This document shows positions 26,106-34,969 of a stretch of DNA of 64,000 nucleotides, in pieces. Both the position numbers and the translations under genes were made by a program. Numbering within the stretch: the first letter of the stretch is position 1; each line of letters begins with the position of its first letter. The stretch comes from a bacterium (Candidatus Blackallbacteria) CG13_big_fil_rev_8_21_14_2_50_49_14 (lineage in GTDB: Bacteria > Cyanobacteriota > Sericytochromatia > UBA7694). The stretch is from positions 62,001-126,000 of the forward strand of contig PFGG01000080.1 of the NCBI GenBank assembly GCA_002783405.1. Reading direction: 5' to 3'. The notes beneath the pieces are model-generated. The model was given only the letters and a program-made list of their open reading frames with translations. It had not been told where the DNA came from and searched no databases.

Positions 26106-26486
26106 ATAGCCTCCAAATTGTTGTGCTTCGTTACAGTTTGCGGTTCAAAGCCGCATTTAATCATAAAAATACACGGATGAACATTAACTCTATTATTACT
26201 TTAGAGTTTGCTTTACTCAAGTCATTTTAATACAAAAAAAACAAAATTAAAACTTTAGTGGGTTAACTTAATAAATATTTAATACTTTGCGAGTGCCATT
26301 TTTTTTGTTTTTTTAGTTAGGATTTTGAGGGGAGTGAATAAAAAAGAAACTCTGCAAGCCTTAACCAAATCTTATTACTAGGTTATATGAGGCTTATCCT
26401 TCTTTACGTCAGATCGGATCGGAATCAGCGGAAGATATAAGTAGGCAAACTGAAATGGAAAATGAAAGCTGAGGTTGATACCTAAA
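26106..26486. other. AT-rich divergent intergenic region
   Basis: 381 bp between divergent genes with no credible ORF. It is strongly A/T-rich. A 7-bp inverted repeat AACTCTA/TAGAGTT (26186-26192/26202-26208) around 9 bp may be an operator. Promoters for both flanking genes must lie here, but I could not pick convincing -35/-10 pairs. Confidence 0.5.
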
Positions 26487-27773
26487 ATGAATTTCGCAGT
26501 AACAGGCACACTCCCTACATCCAGTGCTTATGCTTCTCTGCCTGCCCCTGCCGCACTGATGCCGGCAGCTCCTGCCAGCTTCGCCCCCCAAAGTGTAGCG
26601 GCTGATTCCTTTATTCCCAGTGCCAGCTCCAGCTTCAGCGCCCCTGCCAGTGCCGTTCAGTTTGCCCAGACCGGTCTGCCTGTTCAGCAGGATGCAGCTC
26701 CCCTGATGAATGTACAGAATCAGAATTTTTCTCCCTATGTTCCAACCCTGACCGCTCTGAATATCTCAAAAACCGATCTGCAATGGGCTACTGAGCTGGA
26801 AACCAAGGTTCAGCAAGGTTATCAGCCCAGTGCTGAAGAAGCCGCTTATTATAAAAATCTTGGCAGTCAGCTGAGCATGATGCGTGAAAATATTCAACCC
26901 CTGAGCTCCACTCCCGCGCTGCCCCAGTACCAGGATTTTGGTCCTGCTCCTGTGGCTCCTGCTGCTCCCCAGCAGCCCTCTCAGGCTTTCACCAACCCCA
27001 ATCTGCCCGCAGCAGATAAACAGGTCACCCTTTCTGAAATTGAATGGTCACTGATTCTCGAAGAAAAAGTTCAGAAATATGGCTATAAGCCCAATCCTGA
27101 GGAAGAGCAAAAATACCAGAATATCCTGGCACGTTTCAAAGCCAACCAGGAAATCAAAATGGAATTTATGGATGCTCTGGCAGCCCAGTCTCCCTGGGTG
27201 GGTGCCAACGTTGCATCTATTCGCTATAGCAAGATTGTAGCGGGTCAAATCAGCAATATCGTCGGAGCCGTTAAAAATGGTACCGGTTCAGTGCTCTCTG
27301 GCCTGAAAGGTCTGGGCATGACGGCTGTCAAAGCCACTGGTCTTTCTGCTTTGGTCAGCGGTGGTTTCTCGCTCGTCACCAACGGCATTGCCTATCTCCA
27401 GGGCAAGAAAACCAAAACCCAGGTTTTGGCCAATGTTGCCACTGATACCGTTACCGGTGCTTTCACTGGTCTGGGTGCCACGGTTGTAGGGGGTGCAGCC
27501 ATGACCGCGCTGGCAGCAACCAGCTTGGCTGGTTGGCCCGTTACTCTGATTGTCGGTGCGGCAGGCATGCTCGGTGGCTACCTTGCCGACAAACTGCTGG
27601 TCAAGACCGGTGCCAAGGAATGGATCAAGAGCAAAGTGATTGGCATGCTCGAGGGGGGCAGCATTCAACCCAAACCTACCCAGCCTGCCGCTCAGCCTCA
27701 GCAGCCTGCTCAGCCCCAACAGCCTGTATACCAAGCTCCGGCCTACGGCCCCATGCCCGTTTATGGCTATTAA
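26487..27773 (+). CDS. Signal-less Pro/Ala-rich protein with Gly-rich hydrophobic domain
   Basis: 428 residues from ATG 26487 (GAGG 12 nt upstream; a TTG four codons earlier abuts that site). Residues 1-75 are Ala/Ser/Pro-rich with no signal peptide. Two copies of a ~35-residue element follow, near residues 95-130 and 180-215: TELETKVQQGYQPSAEEAAY and LILEEKVQKYGYKPNPEEEQ. Residues ~260-385 are the hydrophobic Gly/Ala domain homologous to that of 11227-11859. The tail is Pro/Gln repeats. Function unknown; it belongs with the other signal-less Gly-rich proteins here. A terminator follows within 15 bp. Confidence 0.72.
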   Translation: MNFAVTGTLPTSSAYASLPAPAALMPAAPASFAPQSVAADSFIPSASSSFSAPASAVQFAQTGLPVQQDAAPLMNVQNQNFSPYVPTLTALNISKTDLQWATELETKVQQGYQPSAEEAAYYKNLGSQLSMMRENIQPLSSTPALPQYQDFGPAPVAPAAPQQPSQAFTNPNLPAADKQVTLSEIEWSLILEEKVQKYGYKPNPEEEQKYQNILARFKANQEIKMEFMDALAAQSPWVGANVASIRYSKIVAGQISNIVGAVKNGTGSVLSGLKGLGMTAVKATGLSALVSGGFSLVTNGIAYLQGKKTKTQVLANVATDTVTGAFTGLGATVVGGAAMTALAATSLAGWPVTLIVGAAGMLGGYLADKLLVKTGAKEWIKSKVIGMLEGGSIQPKPTQPAAQPQQPAQPQQPVYQAPAYGPMPVYGY

Positions 27774-27786
27774 TTAAAAAGCTTTC

Positions 27787-27808
27787 AGCCCTCGTCAGAG
27801 GGCTTTTT
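27787..27808 (+). terminator. Rho-independent terminator
   Basis: AGCCCTC-GTCA-GAGGGCT with a following TTTTT. The stem also encodes the last codons and stop of the convergent glycosyltransferase (stop at 27795-27797 in the loop), so the two 3' ends share sequence. Confidence 0.85.
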
Positions 27809-28715
27809 CATTTTTTGTCTGACGTGCTTTGTGCAGGGCTTTGAGCTGGTGGTGATTCAAAAGTCCCCTGGCCAGTGCCAGTGCCATTTTTTCATGGCCC
27901 TGCTGTGCAAGGGTATCTAGCTTTTTCAGAATTTTGGCTTCATTGAGCCACCCTCCAGCTTGCAGTAGCCAATCCAAGGCCTGGTGCAGGGGAGTGAGTT
28001 GCGTGATTATGCGAACTTCAAACGTGGGATGTTTTTGAAAAAAGAGCCAGGCTCCTGCGCCCCGCGCCTGTTCTTTTTCAATCAAGGCAGGCCAATCGGT
28101 GCTCGAAAAACGGGCTTCAAGGTGGTATCCCCGGGCTTCGGGTACGGGGGCTGAACGCATTCCCTGTCTGCGCAGCCGAATGCCCAGTTCGAGATCTTCC
28201 CAACCGTATTGGCGAAAGTTCGGATCAAATCCGCCCGCAATTTGAAGCGGCTCAAGTGCAACCGAGAGATTGCAGGTATCAAAAAAAGCACGAGAAGCAT
28301 CTGTCCAGGAACTGTAGGGGGTTTGGGTCGGGTTTTCTGCGTCATGGGTGATGATGACCTGGCCTTGCCCGATCCAGCCAGGGCCGTGTTGAAGATGAAA
28401 GCGATGGTGAGCGGAGACAAACTCAGGCGGCACAATCATATCGCTATCCAGAAAAATCAGCAGCGGCCCTTGGGCCAAAGCCAAGGCACGGTTGCGGGCC
28501 GCCGAACGGCCCTGATTCTGGGGCAGGCGTTCCCAGCGCAAACGGGGCCAATGCTGGGCCAGATTTTTTAAATAATCAGGGGTAGGATCACTTGAACCAT
28601 CGTCAATCACGATCACTTCAAAATCGCTAAACCATTGGTTTTGAAGGGATTCTAAGCAGAGTTTCAATTTCTTGAGGCTATTATAGCTGGGAATGAGAAT
28701 GCTGATTTGTGACAT
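27795..28715 (-). CDS. Family 2 glycosyltransferase
   Basis: 306 residues from the ATG at 28713-28715. It has ISILIPSYNS at the N-terminus, VIVIDDGSSD, the FLDSDM metal site, and a galactosyltransferase-like C-terminal motif IAGGFDPNFRQYGWEDLELGIRLR (the ED catalytic pair). It transfers a sugar from a nucleotide donor to an unknown acceptor. The longer reading (nine more residues, from 28742) begins just behind the amylase terminator and adds nothing conserved. No clear Shine-Dalgarno is seen for either start. Confidence 0.85.
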   Translation of the reverse strand: MSQISILIPSYNSLKKLKLCLESLQNQWFSDFEVIVIDDGSSDPTPDYLKNLAQHWPRLRWERLPQNQGRSAARNRALALAQGPLLIFLDSDMIVPPEFVSAHHRFHLQHGPGWIGQGQVIITHDAENPTQTPYSSWTDASRAFFDTCNLSVALEPLQIAGGFDPNFRQYGWEDLELGIRLRRQGMRSAPVPEARGYHLEARFSSTDWPALIEKEQARGAGAWLFFQKHPTFEVRIITQLTPLHQALDWLLQAGGWLNEAKILKKLDTLAQQGHEKMALALARGLLNHHQLKALHKARQTKNEKAL

Positions 28716-28747
28716 GTGCGAATGGTGTGCCCCTGCAGACATTTAAA

Positions 28748-28772
28748 AGCCGCCACGTAAGTGGCGGCTAGA
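28748..28772 (-). terminator. Terminator behind the GH13 gene
   Basis: AGCCGCCAC-TTAC-GTGGCGGCT on the minus strand, followed by TTTTAAA. A 9-bp GC-rich stem with a 4-nt loop, 16 bp after the amylase-like stop. Confidence 0.88.
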
Positions 28773-28784
28773 AAGTTCAAGGGT

Positions 28785-30437
28785 TTAGCGAGCCGGGCTC
28801 CACTCCAGGAGCAGGCCTGTTTTGGCCGGAACCTGAGGAGCAAGCAACTGGCCATTGCGGATTTGCAGAGTGCGTCCGCTGATCAGGTCGCGCAAGTTGC
28901 CATCTGGAACATTGACGCGAGTCAGATCCAGGGGAATATCCTGGGCTTTGAGATTATTGTTGATGACGACCATGATTTTGCTTTTGGCGTCTTCACGCAG
29001 ATAGGCAAAGGTGCGGTTGTCATTGTGACGCATCAGGCTGCGGAAGCTGCCTCGGCGCAAGACAGGATATTGGTTGCGAATTTGGATCAGGCGTTTGTAA
29101 TAGGTACGCAGATCCTGATTCCATTGGGAAGGCTCCCAGGGCATGGTGCGGCGACAATCGGGGTCCATTTCACCGGCCAAGCCAATTTCGTCCCCATAAT
29201 AAATCACAGGGGCACCCACATAGCTCATTTGGAAAAGAGCAGCCAGTTTGACCTTGTTGATATCGCCTTTGGCCATGCTGAGGATACGGGCGGTATCGTG
29301 GCTGCCCAAAACATTGAACATGGAATAGGTGACGGAGTCGGGGTGACGTTTACGCAGCCCTTCCAGGCCCCAATCCAATTGGTCAACACTGGTTTTGTCA
29401 TTGATCAGGAAATCAAAGACGGTTTCGCGGAACTGATAGTTCATGACCGCATCAAACTGATCACCCTGAAGCCAGGGTGAACCGTCGCCCCAGATTTCGC
29501 CCACGATATAGAGCTCGGGATTCATGCGTTTGACTCGGGTGCGGAATTCACGCCAGAAATTCATATCGCGTACTTCATTGGGGACGTCCAGACGCCAGCC
29601 GTCAATGCCCTGTTGGGTCCAGTATTCTGCGGCTTTGAAGAGATATTCACGCACTTCAGGATTGTATTCGTTCCATTTGGGCAGGCTGGCAAAACCCCAC
29701 CAGGATTCATAATTGGGTTTTGGCTCCTGAACCACGGGGAAACCATGCACCAGATACCAGTTCCAATATTTGGATTTCGGCCCATTTTTGATCACGTCCT
29801 GAAAGGCCCAGTGAGCATCGCCAGAGTGGTTAAAAACTGCGTCCAATACAACTTTGATACCCATGCTGTGTGCTTTGGCAATCAGCGTTTTGAAGGTATT
29901 CATATCCCCGAAGGCGGGGTCGAGTTTCATATAATCAGCGGTATTGTATTTGTGGTTTGAATTGGGGGCTTCAAAAATAGGATTGAAGTAAATCGCGTTG
30001 ATACCCAGTTCTTTTAGATAGGGCAATTTTTGGATAACGCCTTCAAGGTCTCCCCCCATGAAATTATAGAGCTTGGGTTTGCTGCCCCAGGGCTCGGTGC
30101 CGGGAGGATCGTTGCGGGTATTGCCATTGGCAAAACGCTCAGGAAAAATCTGATAAAAAACAGCGTCTTTGACCCATTCGGGGGTTGCGAAGTTAGCGCT
30201 TAGATTGCGAGCAGCCAGAGCAGGAGCTGGGCTTTGTTTGCGCGCAGCAATCAGATTTTTGGCGGCCCCGATGGAATAGGCAGAAAGGTTGGTTTGGGCT
30301 GAGCTGGCAGCTTGAGCCTGTACCCGTCCAGCTGTTTGTGTGCCAACGGGAAGAAGTGTGTTGCTTAGGCTGGAGCAGGCGGTAAGGGCCAAGCTACTGA
30401 GCAAGGCAGTGGTCAAGAGCGAACGTAACTGTTTCAT
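28785..30437 (-). CDS. Lipoprotein alpha-amylase-family glycoside hydrolase (GH13)
   Basis: 550 residues. It has a lipoprotein signal with lipobox LTAC (Cys21), then a linker, then a GH13 (beta/alpha)8 domain from ~residue 85. Conserved regions: DAVFNHSG (I), GWRLDVPNEV with nucleophile D284 (II), IVGEIWGD with acid/base E314 (III) and VLGSHDTAR with D381 (IV). NFMGGDLEGVIQKLPYLKELG resembles neopullulanase/cyclomaltodextrinase-type enzymes. Lipid-anchored, it would cut alpha-glucans or maltodextrins outside the cytoplasm. AAAGGGG lies 7 nt before the ATG. It stands alone with its own terminator. Confidence 0.9.
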   Translation of the reverse strand: MKQLRSLLTTALLSSLALTACSSLSNTLLPVGTQTAGRVQAQAASSAQTNLSAYSIGAAKNLIAARKQSPAPALAARNLSANFATPEWVKDAVFYQIFPERFANGNTRNDPPGTEPWGSKPKLYNFMGGDLEGVIQKLPYLKELGINAIYFNPIFEAPNSNHKYNTADYMKLDPAFGDMNTFKTLIAKAHSMGIKVVLDAVFNHSGDAHWAFQDVIKNGPKSKYWNWYLVHGFPVVQEPKPNYESWWGFASLPKWNEYNPEVREYLFKAAEYWTQQGIDGWRLDVPNEVRDMNFWREFRTRVKRMNPELYIVGEIWGDGSPWLQGDQFDAVMNYQFRETVFDFLINDKTSVDQLDWGLEGLRKRHPDSVTYSMFNVLGSHDTARILSMAKGDINKVKLAALFQMSYVGAPVIYYGDEIGLAGEMDPDCRRTMPWEPSQWNQDLRTYYKRLIQIRNQYPVLRRGSFRSLMRHNDNRTFAYLREDAKSKIMVVINNNLKAQDIPLDLTRVNVPDGNLRDLISGRTLQIRNGQLLAPQVPAKTGLLLEWSPAR

Positions 30438-30597
30438 TGCGAAACCCCTTTAAGGAAAACATCTGAATAAAAACAAAGATCATCTTCTTTAATTTTAACA
30501 AGAAATTAACCTTTACTTGCTAAAAATTAAACAGAAATTTACAATCAACTTGAAAATTATTTCCTGACTCTGTTGCCCAGAGGATTTGGAATCTGTC

Positions 30598-31464
30598 TCA
30601 CAGTATAACAGTTTCTACTGCACTCGGCTCAAGGATTTTATCAAAAGAAAAGACTCGTTCAAGACGAAACTGACGGTTTTCCTGACGTAAATGGCAAAAT
30701 GCCTCAAGATAGGTGTAATTGCCTCGCCCAGCCAAAAATAAAGGAGTGATGATTCTTTCTATGCGTTCATTGCGGGCATTGTGGTAGCCAATCCGAATAT
30801 CGACCTGTTGGCGTATGGCTTCTGTAAGAGCGTGGGCCAAAGGGTGTTTGGGGCTCACCGCTGGGGATACCAACTGGTGGCAGACGCTGGGATAGTTTTC
30901 CCAAAAGTTTTCGAGTGAAGTGTCTGGGCCGAGCGGCAGTCTGCTCACACAGAGTTTAAACAGCTCTGCGCAGGCCAGGGCATCAGGCAGGGCACGGTGT
31001 GCGGGCCCATGATTGGCCAGTTGAAAGCTTTCAATCAGGGTGGTCAGCCTGTAATTGGGGGCTTCAGGCAGAAGCAGGCGGGCCAGCCGACAGGTATCGA
31101 TGGTGGCCTGTGTAGGATAGGGGGCATTTTGTCTGCGCATTTCACAGGCCAGAAAGGCAAGATCAAAACTGGCATTGTGTGCCAAAAGAATGCTGCCCTC
31201 TAGAAAGGCTTCCAAGGGCTTGGCAATCTCAGCAAAACTGGGAGCAGAGGCGACATCGCTGTCTGTAATGCCATGAATGGCAATGACTTCATCCGACATC
31301 AGAACCCCCGGATTGACCAATTGGTTATAGGTTTCACGCGGGCCTGTTTCAAGTTGAAAGCGCACCGCTGCAACTTCTACAATGCGATCTCGGGTTGCAG
31401 AAAGACCGGTGGTTTCAAGATCAAGTGCAATAAAGCTTTGATCTTTTAATACCCCACCGGTCAT
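30598..31464 (-). CDS. DEDDh exonuclease fused to a WYL domain
   Basis: 288 residues. Residues 10-175 are a DnaQ/PolC-epsilon-like 3'-5' exonuclease: ALDLETTGL (DxE), LLAHNASFD and HRALPDAL (HxxxxD). Residues ~215-285 look like a WYL ligand-binding domain: VDIRIGYHNARNERIERII, PLFLAGRGNYTYLEAFCHLR and FRLERVFSFD, with the usual YxxRN, PL and RxFRLxRI spacing. WYL domains usually sit behind HTH domains in regulators and bind nucleic acid or nucleotides. Here it may sense the substrate or regulate the nuclease, in repair or defence. It begins 11 bp after the large repeat gene on the same strand. Confidence 0.82.
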   Translation of the reverse strand: MTGGVLKDQSFIALDLETTGLSATRDRIVEVAAVRFQLETGPRETYNQLVNPGVLMSDEVIAIHGITDSDVASAPSFAEIAKPLEAFLEGSILLAHNASFDLAFLACEMRRQNAPYPTQATIDTCRLARLLLPEAPNYRLTTLIESFQLANHGPAHRALPDALACAELFKLCVSRLPLGPDTSLENFWENYPSVCHQLVSPAVSPKHPLAHALTEAIRQQVDIRIGYHNARNERIERIITPLFLAGRGNYTYLEAFCHLRQENRQFRLERVFSFDKILEPSAVETVIL

Positions 31465-31475
31465 TTTTCAGGCGC

Positions 31476-34400
31476 CTAGTTCCACCAGGAACTGAGCATT
31501 TTGTCAGCCTTGGTACGGATTTCTTGGGGCATTTTATTCCAAATGCCTTCGGCCATGGCCTGGTTTTTCATACGCTTGATCGGTGTTTCGCGATCCATGC
31601 CTTTCATATAGTCATCCAGAGTGGTTGAAATGACTTTCTGGGCTGCTTTGTCTCCCTTGGAAGCGGCACCCGCCAAGGAGTAAAGAATCAGGAAAGAACG
31701 GCCATCATCAATATCTTTCATGAAACGGCTGCTGGGGAATTGGGGGTTGCTGACCACAGAAACCACTTCCTGATCGGTGACGCCCAAATTGCCAAGAATT
31801 CGACCCAATTCAGCGGATTGGCCATTGTCTACCAGCAGTTTGGCTAAATCATTGCGGTTTTTGGCGGTACCATTGACCCAGATTTGTTCTGCCAATTCGC
31901 TGACCTTTTGAGGTTCTGCCAGACCGCCATACCCAAAATAGGTTTTGTTCTTGAGATTTTTGCCCAGCTCTGCCAATTCGGCATTCTGATCCAATTTGGG
32001 AGCGGCTGCGGGGCCAGGAGCTTGGGGGCCTGCTGGGGCCAGATTGATTTGGCCCAGATCCGTGGGCTGAGCACCTGGTGCCGTGGGGCCTGCTGGGGCC
32101 TGAGAGGCGGGTGCTTGGGGAGCCTGTGCCGTGGGCTGTACCTGATCGGGTGCGATTCCCAGAGCATTCAGCACAGCGGTCATGCCTGCGGCCACATCAG
32201 GGTAGCCCTGAACGGCGGGTAGACTTTCCATTAAAATTCCTGCGGCAGCTTGTTTTTCTGCCGGAGACATGGTTTTGATCAGCTCATTGCGGGCTGCTTC
32301 ATTGGGAGTTCTCAAGGTCAGGGCCAAAAGAATTTCGGTTTTGGCCTGATCATTATAGAGTTTGAAAACTTCTTTCTGCTGTGCTTTGTTTAAGCTTGGA
32401 AATTTATCCAGCGCTTCTTCAGCAGGCAGATTGAGGAAGTCCTGGGCCTTGAAAGCGGGGGGGGCTGCTGGTTTTGTGCTGGGAGCTACCGGGGGTTTTT
32501 CTGCTGCTGGCGCAACGGGCTGCTTGGGCGTCTGGGGACTGACGGCCGGCTCTTCAACGATGGGAGCTGAGACAGGGGCATCACTGGCGCCTGTTTGAGG
32601 AACTGGTTGGGCCGGTGCCTGGGCTTTTACTTCGGGAGCTTGAGGAGCGACCACGGGTTGGGCTGGCGCTTCAGAAAGTGGGGCAACCGTTGCTTTTTCA
32701 CCTAATTCACCCACCAAGAGATTCAATTCGGTGGTTTGAGAGAAGTTCTGGCCTGCGGTTTCCTGGAGCACGGATTGGTAGATGGCTGCGACCTGGGTTT
32801 TTTCTTCAGGGCTCATTTGCCCGATCAGCAGGCTGCGCATGGTTTGATTGTCAATTGCTTGGGTGGTGACATGCAGCAGAACCTGAGCCTTGCCTTGGGT
32901 GTCCAGGCTTTTGAAGACCTGGGCCTGATCCGCAGGGTTCAGATCGCGAAAACGCTGTAATTGCTGTTGGGGTGTCAGTTGCAGGAAGGCCTGTAAGTCA
33001 ATAGCCGTGGGAGATTCTGCTGCTGTGGGCACTTCGGTCACCAAGGGATTGGGGGCAATCGGAAAGCCTTCGCCTTCACCGGCTTGGGGAGCGACGGGCT
33101 GCTGGGGCTGGGCAGGGGGAACCACGGGTTGTTCAGCGGCTGGAACACTGGGGGCTTGGGGTGGGGCCACAGGTGCAGTGGGTTGTGCGGCAGCCTGAGG
33201 AGCAGGAATTGTTTCTTCTGCGCCGGGTGGGGTAAAGACTTCCTCTTGGGAGGTTGAGCCTGCCAGTTTGCTGCGCAGGGTTTGGGCCTGCTGGGCCAGT
33301 TGCTGGGCAAAAAGCTGTTCATTGAGCTGGCTGAGAATTTCCTGTTTGATACGGTTATCGCGTTTGCTGAGATATTCGTCCTGGCTGTCGGGCCAGCTTA
33401 AGAGGGCATTCAGGCGCAGGCTGGCGGATGCATTCTTAAGCTGAGAAATGGCCTGAAAATCTTCTGCGCCAAGCCCCAAGGGGTTGTCAGGAGCTGCCGC
33501 TCTGATATAGTCGTCGGTAATTTGCAGAAAGGCCTGTCGTTTTTCGGCTGGAATTTTGTTGATGGCTTCAAGTTGTTGAGCTGGAGATGCAGTCAACAGG
33601 CGTTGAACATCCTGTTCCAAGGCCAGATCGGGAGGGGCTGCTGCTGGTTGAGCGGGGGCTTGGGGGGCAACCGGTTGTTCTGCGGCAGGAGCAGCCGTAT
33701 CTGCGGGAGAGGCTGGAGCTTCTTCTGCAGGGGGTTGGGCTGCGGGTGGGGCCTCGGCAGCATCCAGTTCAGCCAGGCTTTTGCCTGCTTCAACGGCTTT
33801 GCGGCGTTCAGTGGCCTTTTGATGGGCCGAACGGGCTTCTTCCAGTTGGGGTTGGAAAGCTTCCATGCGTTTACGGGCCAGCTCGACTTCACGGTTGGCG
33901 CGGCGCAGGTCTTCTAAGGTGCTGCCACCGCCTACAAAACTCCAGAAACCATGTTTTTCTTTGAGTTCTTTATTGAGTTTTTCTTTGTCTTTGAGCAGAT
34001 CTTCGCGTTCTGCTTTCATGCCACGCAGAGCCAAAGACAGCTGGCGACGTTCGGCTCCGTCCACATGGCCTTGACTCAGACGTTCCTGGGTGGATTTGAT
34101 ATCACTGTCTACAGAGGCAATATTTTCATCGATATCGACCAGACGGCCATCGATTTCTGCAAGTTTTGAAACGGCGTCATCGCCAATCCGATCGGCAATT
34201 TTATTGCGGGCGTGAACCGCGTCATCGTGGCTTTCCTTGAGTTTGGCATTTTGACCTTCAACTTTTTTCAAGGCCTCGCCTGTTTTTTTCTCGGCTTGGG
34301 TGGCGGTGCGGTAATCATAGCTTCCGCCTGTGGCATCCACAAACGATACCTCGGTAGAGGACTTGCCGACATCTTCTTTAAACTGCAGTGAGAAACTGTG

Positions 34401-34763
34401 TTGAATGTCTTTGACGGTAATATCATCGTCGTCAAACAGACCCAGTTCAGGATCTGTCAGATCAAAGGTTGCACCCTGCAGCTTTTCTGCATTGGCAGCC
34501 GTGGCTTGAATAAAAGCCTTGACTTCTTTAAAATCAAGGTCTTTACCGCCCCAACCCAAACCCAATCCGCCGAGAAAACCCGTTTTGCTGTTGTAGTTGT
34601 CTTTGATAAAGGACTTAATACCTTTGTCGCTGAAATCGGTAAGGTATTGGCCATTGATCCGGAAACGGACATTGTTTTTTTCAAAAACATTTTCACGGGG
34701 ACTGTTGAGAACATAATCAGGAACCTGACGGTTATTTCCGGAAAATTGGACATTGCTGCTCAT
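31476..34763 (-). CDS. 1095-residue Pro/Ala-rich repeat protein, unknown function
   Basis: No signal peptide. Residues 1-150 form a folded head with an acidic EF-hand-like stretch (DPELGLFDDDDITVKD, ~104-119). Residues 155-330 are a charged coiled coil. Pro/Ala/Gln-rich linkers (~335-380, 510-580, 690-770, 875-925) separate helical modules. Modules at 589-667 and 771-848 are clear duplicates: FLxL-P-x-LxxF-LN-AxQxxVFK, then an LL-xT segment and MSPxEKxxAAxI. A related weaker one lies at ~383-470. The C-terminal domain (925-1095) is distinct. GGAG lies 10 nt before the ATG. The linker style matches the protein at 26487-27773. It could be a surface or internal scaffold; not assigned. Confidence 0.7.
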   Translation of the reverse strand: MSSNVQFSGNNRQVPDYVLNSPRENVFEKNNVRFRINGQYLTDFSDKGIKSFIKDNYNSKTGFLGGLGLGWGGKDLDFKEVKAFIQATAANAEKLQGATFDLTDPELGLFDDDDITVKDIQHSFSLQFKEDVGKSSTEVSFVDATGGSYDYRTATQAEKKTGEALKKVEGQNAKLKESHDDAVHARNKIADRIGDDAVSKLAEIDGRLVDIDENIASVDSDIKSTQERLSQGHVDGAERRQLSLALRGMKAEREDLLKDKEKLNKELKEKHGFWSFVGGGSTLEDLRRANREVELARKRMEAFQPQLEEARSAHQKATERRKAVEAGKSLAELDAAEAPPAAQPPAEEAPASPADTAAPAAEQPVAPQAPAQPAAAPPDLALEQDVQRLLTASPAQQLEAINKIPAEKRQAFLQITDDYIRAAAPDNPLGLGAEDFQAISQLKNASASLRLNALLSWPDSQDEYLSKRDNRIKQEILSQLNEQLFAQQLAQQAQTLRSKLAGSTSQEEVFTPPGAEETIPAPQAAAQPTAPVAPPQAPSVPAAEQPVVPPAQPQQPVAPQAGEGEGFPIAPNPLVTEVPTAAESPTAIDLQAFLQLTPQQQLQRFRDLNPADQAQVFKSLDTQGKAQVLLHVTTQAIDNQTMRSLLIGQMSPEEKTQVAAIYQSVLQETAGQNFSQTTELNLLVGELGEKATVAPLSEAPAQPVVAPQAPEVKAQAPAQPVPQTGASDAPVSAPIVEEPAVSPQTPKQPVAPAAEKPPVAPSTKPAAPPAFKAQDFLNLPAEEALDKFPSLNKAQQKEVFKLYNDQAKTEILLALTLRTPNEAARNELIKTMSPAEKQAAAGILMESLPAVQGYPDVAAGMTAVLNALGIAPDQVQPTAQAPQAPASQAPAGPTAPGAQPTDLGQINLAPAGPQAPGPAAAPKLDQNAELAELGKNLKNKTYFGYGGLAEPQKVSELAEQIWVNGTAKNRNDLAKLLVDNGQSAELGRILGNLGVTDQEVVSVVSNPQFPSSRFMKDIDDGRSFLILYSLAGAASKGDKAAQKVISTTLDDYMKGMDRETPIKRMKNQAMAEGIWNKMPQEIRTKADKMLSSWWN

Positions 34764-34820
34764 GGTTTAACTACTCCAGATCAAATATTCACTCGGCTCG
34801 GGCTGAGGGTGCTTTCAGAT

Positions 34821-34826
34821 ATTATA
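34821..34826 (-). promoter_or_regulatory. Putative -10 box for the 1095-residue protein
   Basis: TATAAT on the minus strand about 58 bp upstream of the ATG, without a clear -35 or TG extension. Confidence 0.4.
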
Positions 34827-34912
34827 GGAAAACAGGGGGCTGCCCATGCGTTAAAATTCGGCAGAGGGGTTAAACCCTGTTTAAAAGACGGACAAGATAG
34901 CCAAATTAGAAA

Positions 34913-34941
34913 AGGACGTCTTCTGTTTGAGAAGACGTCCT
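34913..34941 (-). terminator. Rho-independent terminator
   Basis: A perfect 11-bp stem (AGGACGTCTTC and complement) with a 7-nt loop; on the minus strand it is followed by TTTTCTAATTT. It ends the HTH_25 gene. Confidence 0.82.
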
Positions 34942-34969
34942 GGTAAAAAAATCGTGTCTGCAAAGGGTT

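Noticed and set aside
33038-33322. Pro/Gln-rich alternative ORFs opposite or within the 1095-residue gene
   Set aside because: They arise from reading GC-rich Pro/Ala linker DNA in other frames and have no support of their own.
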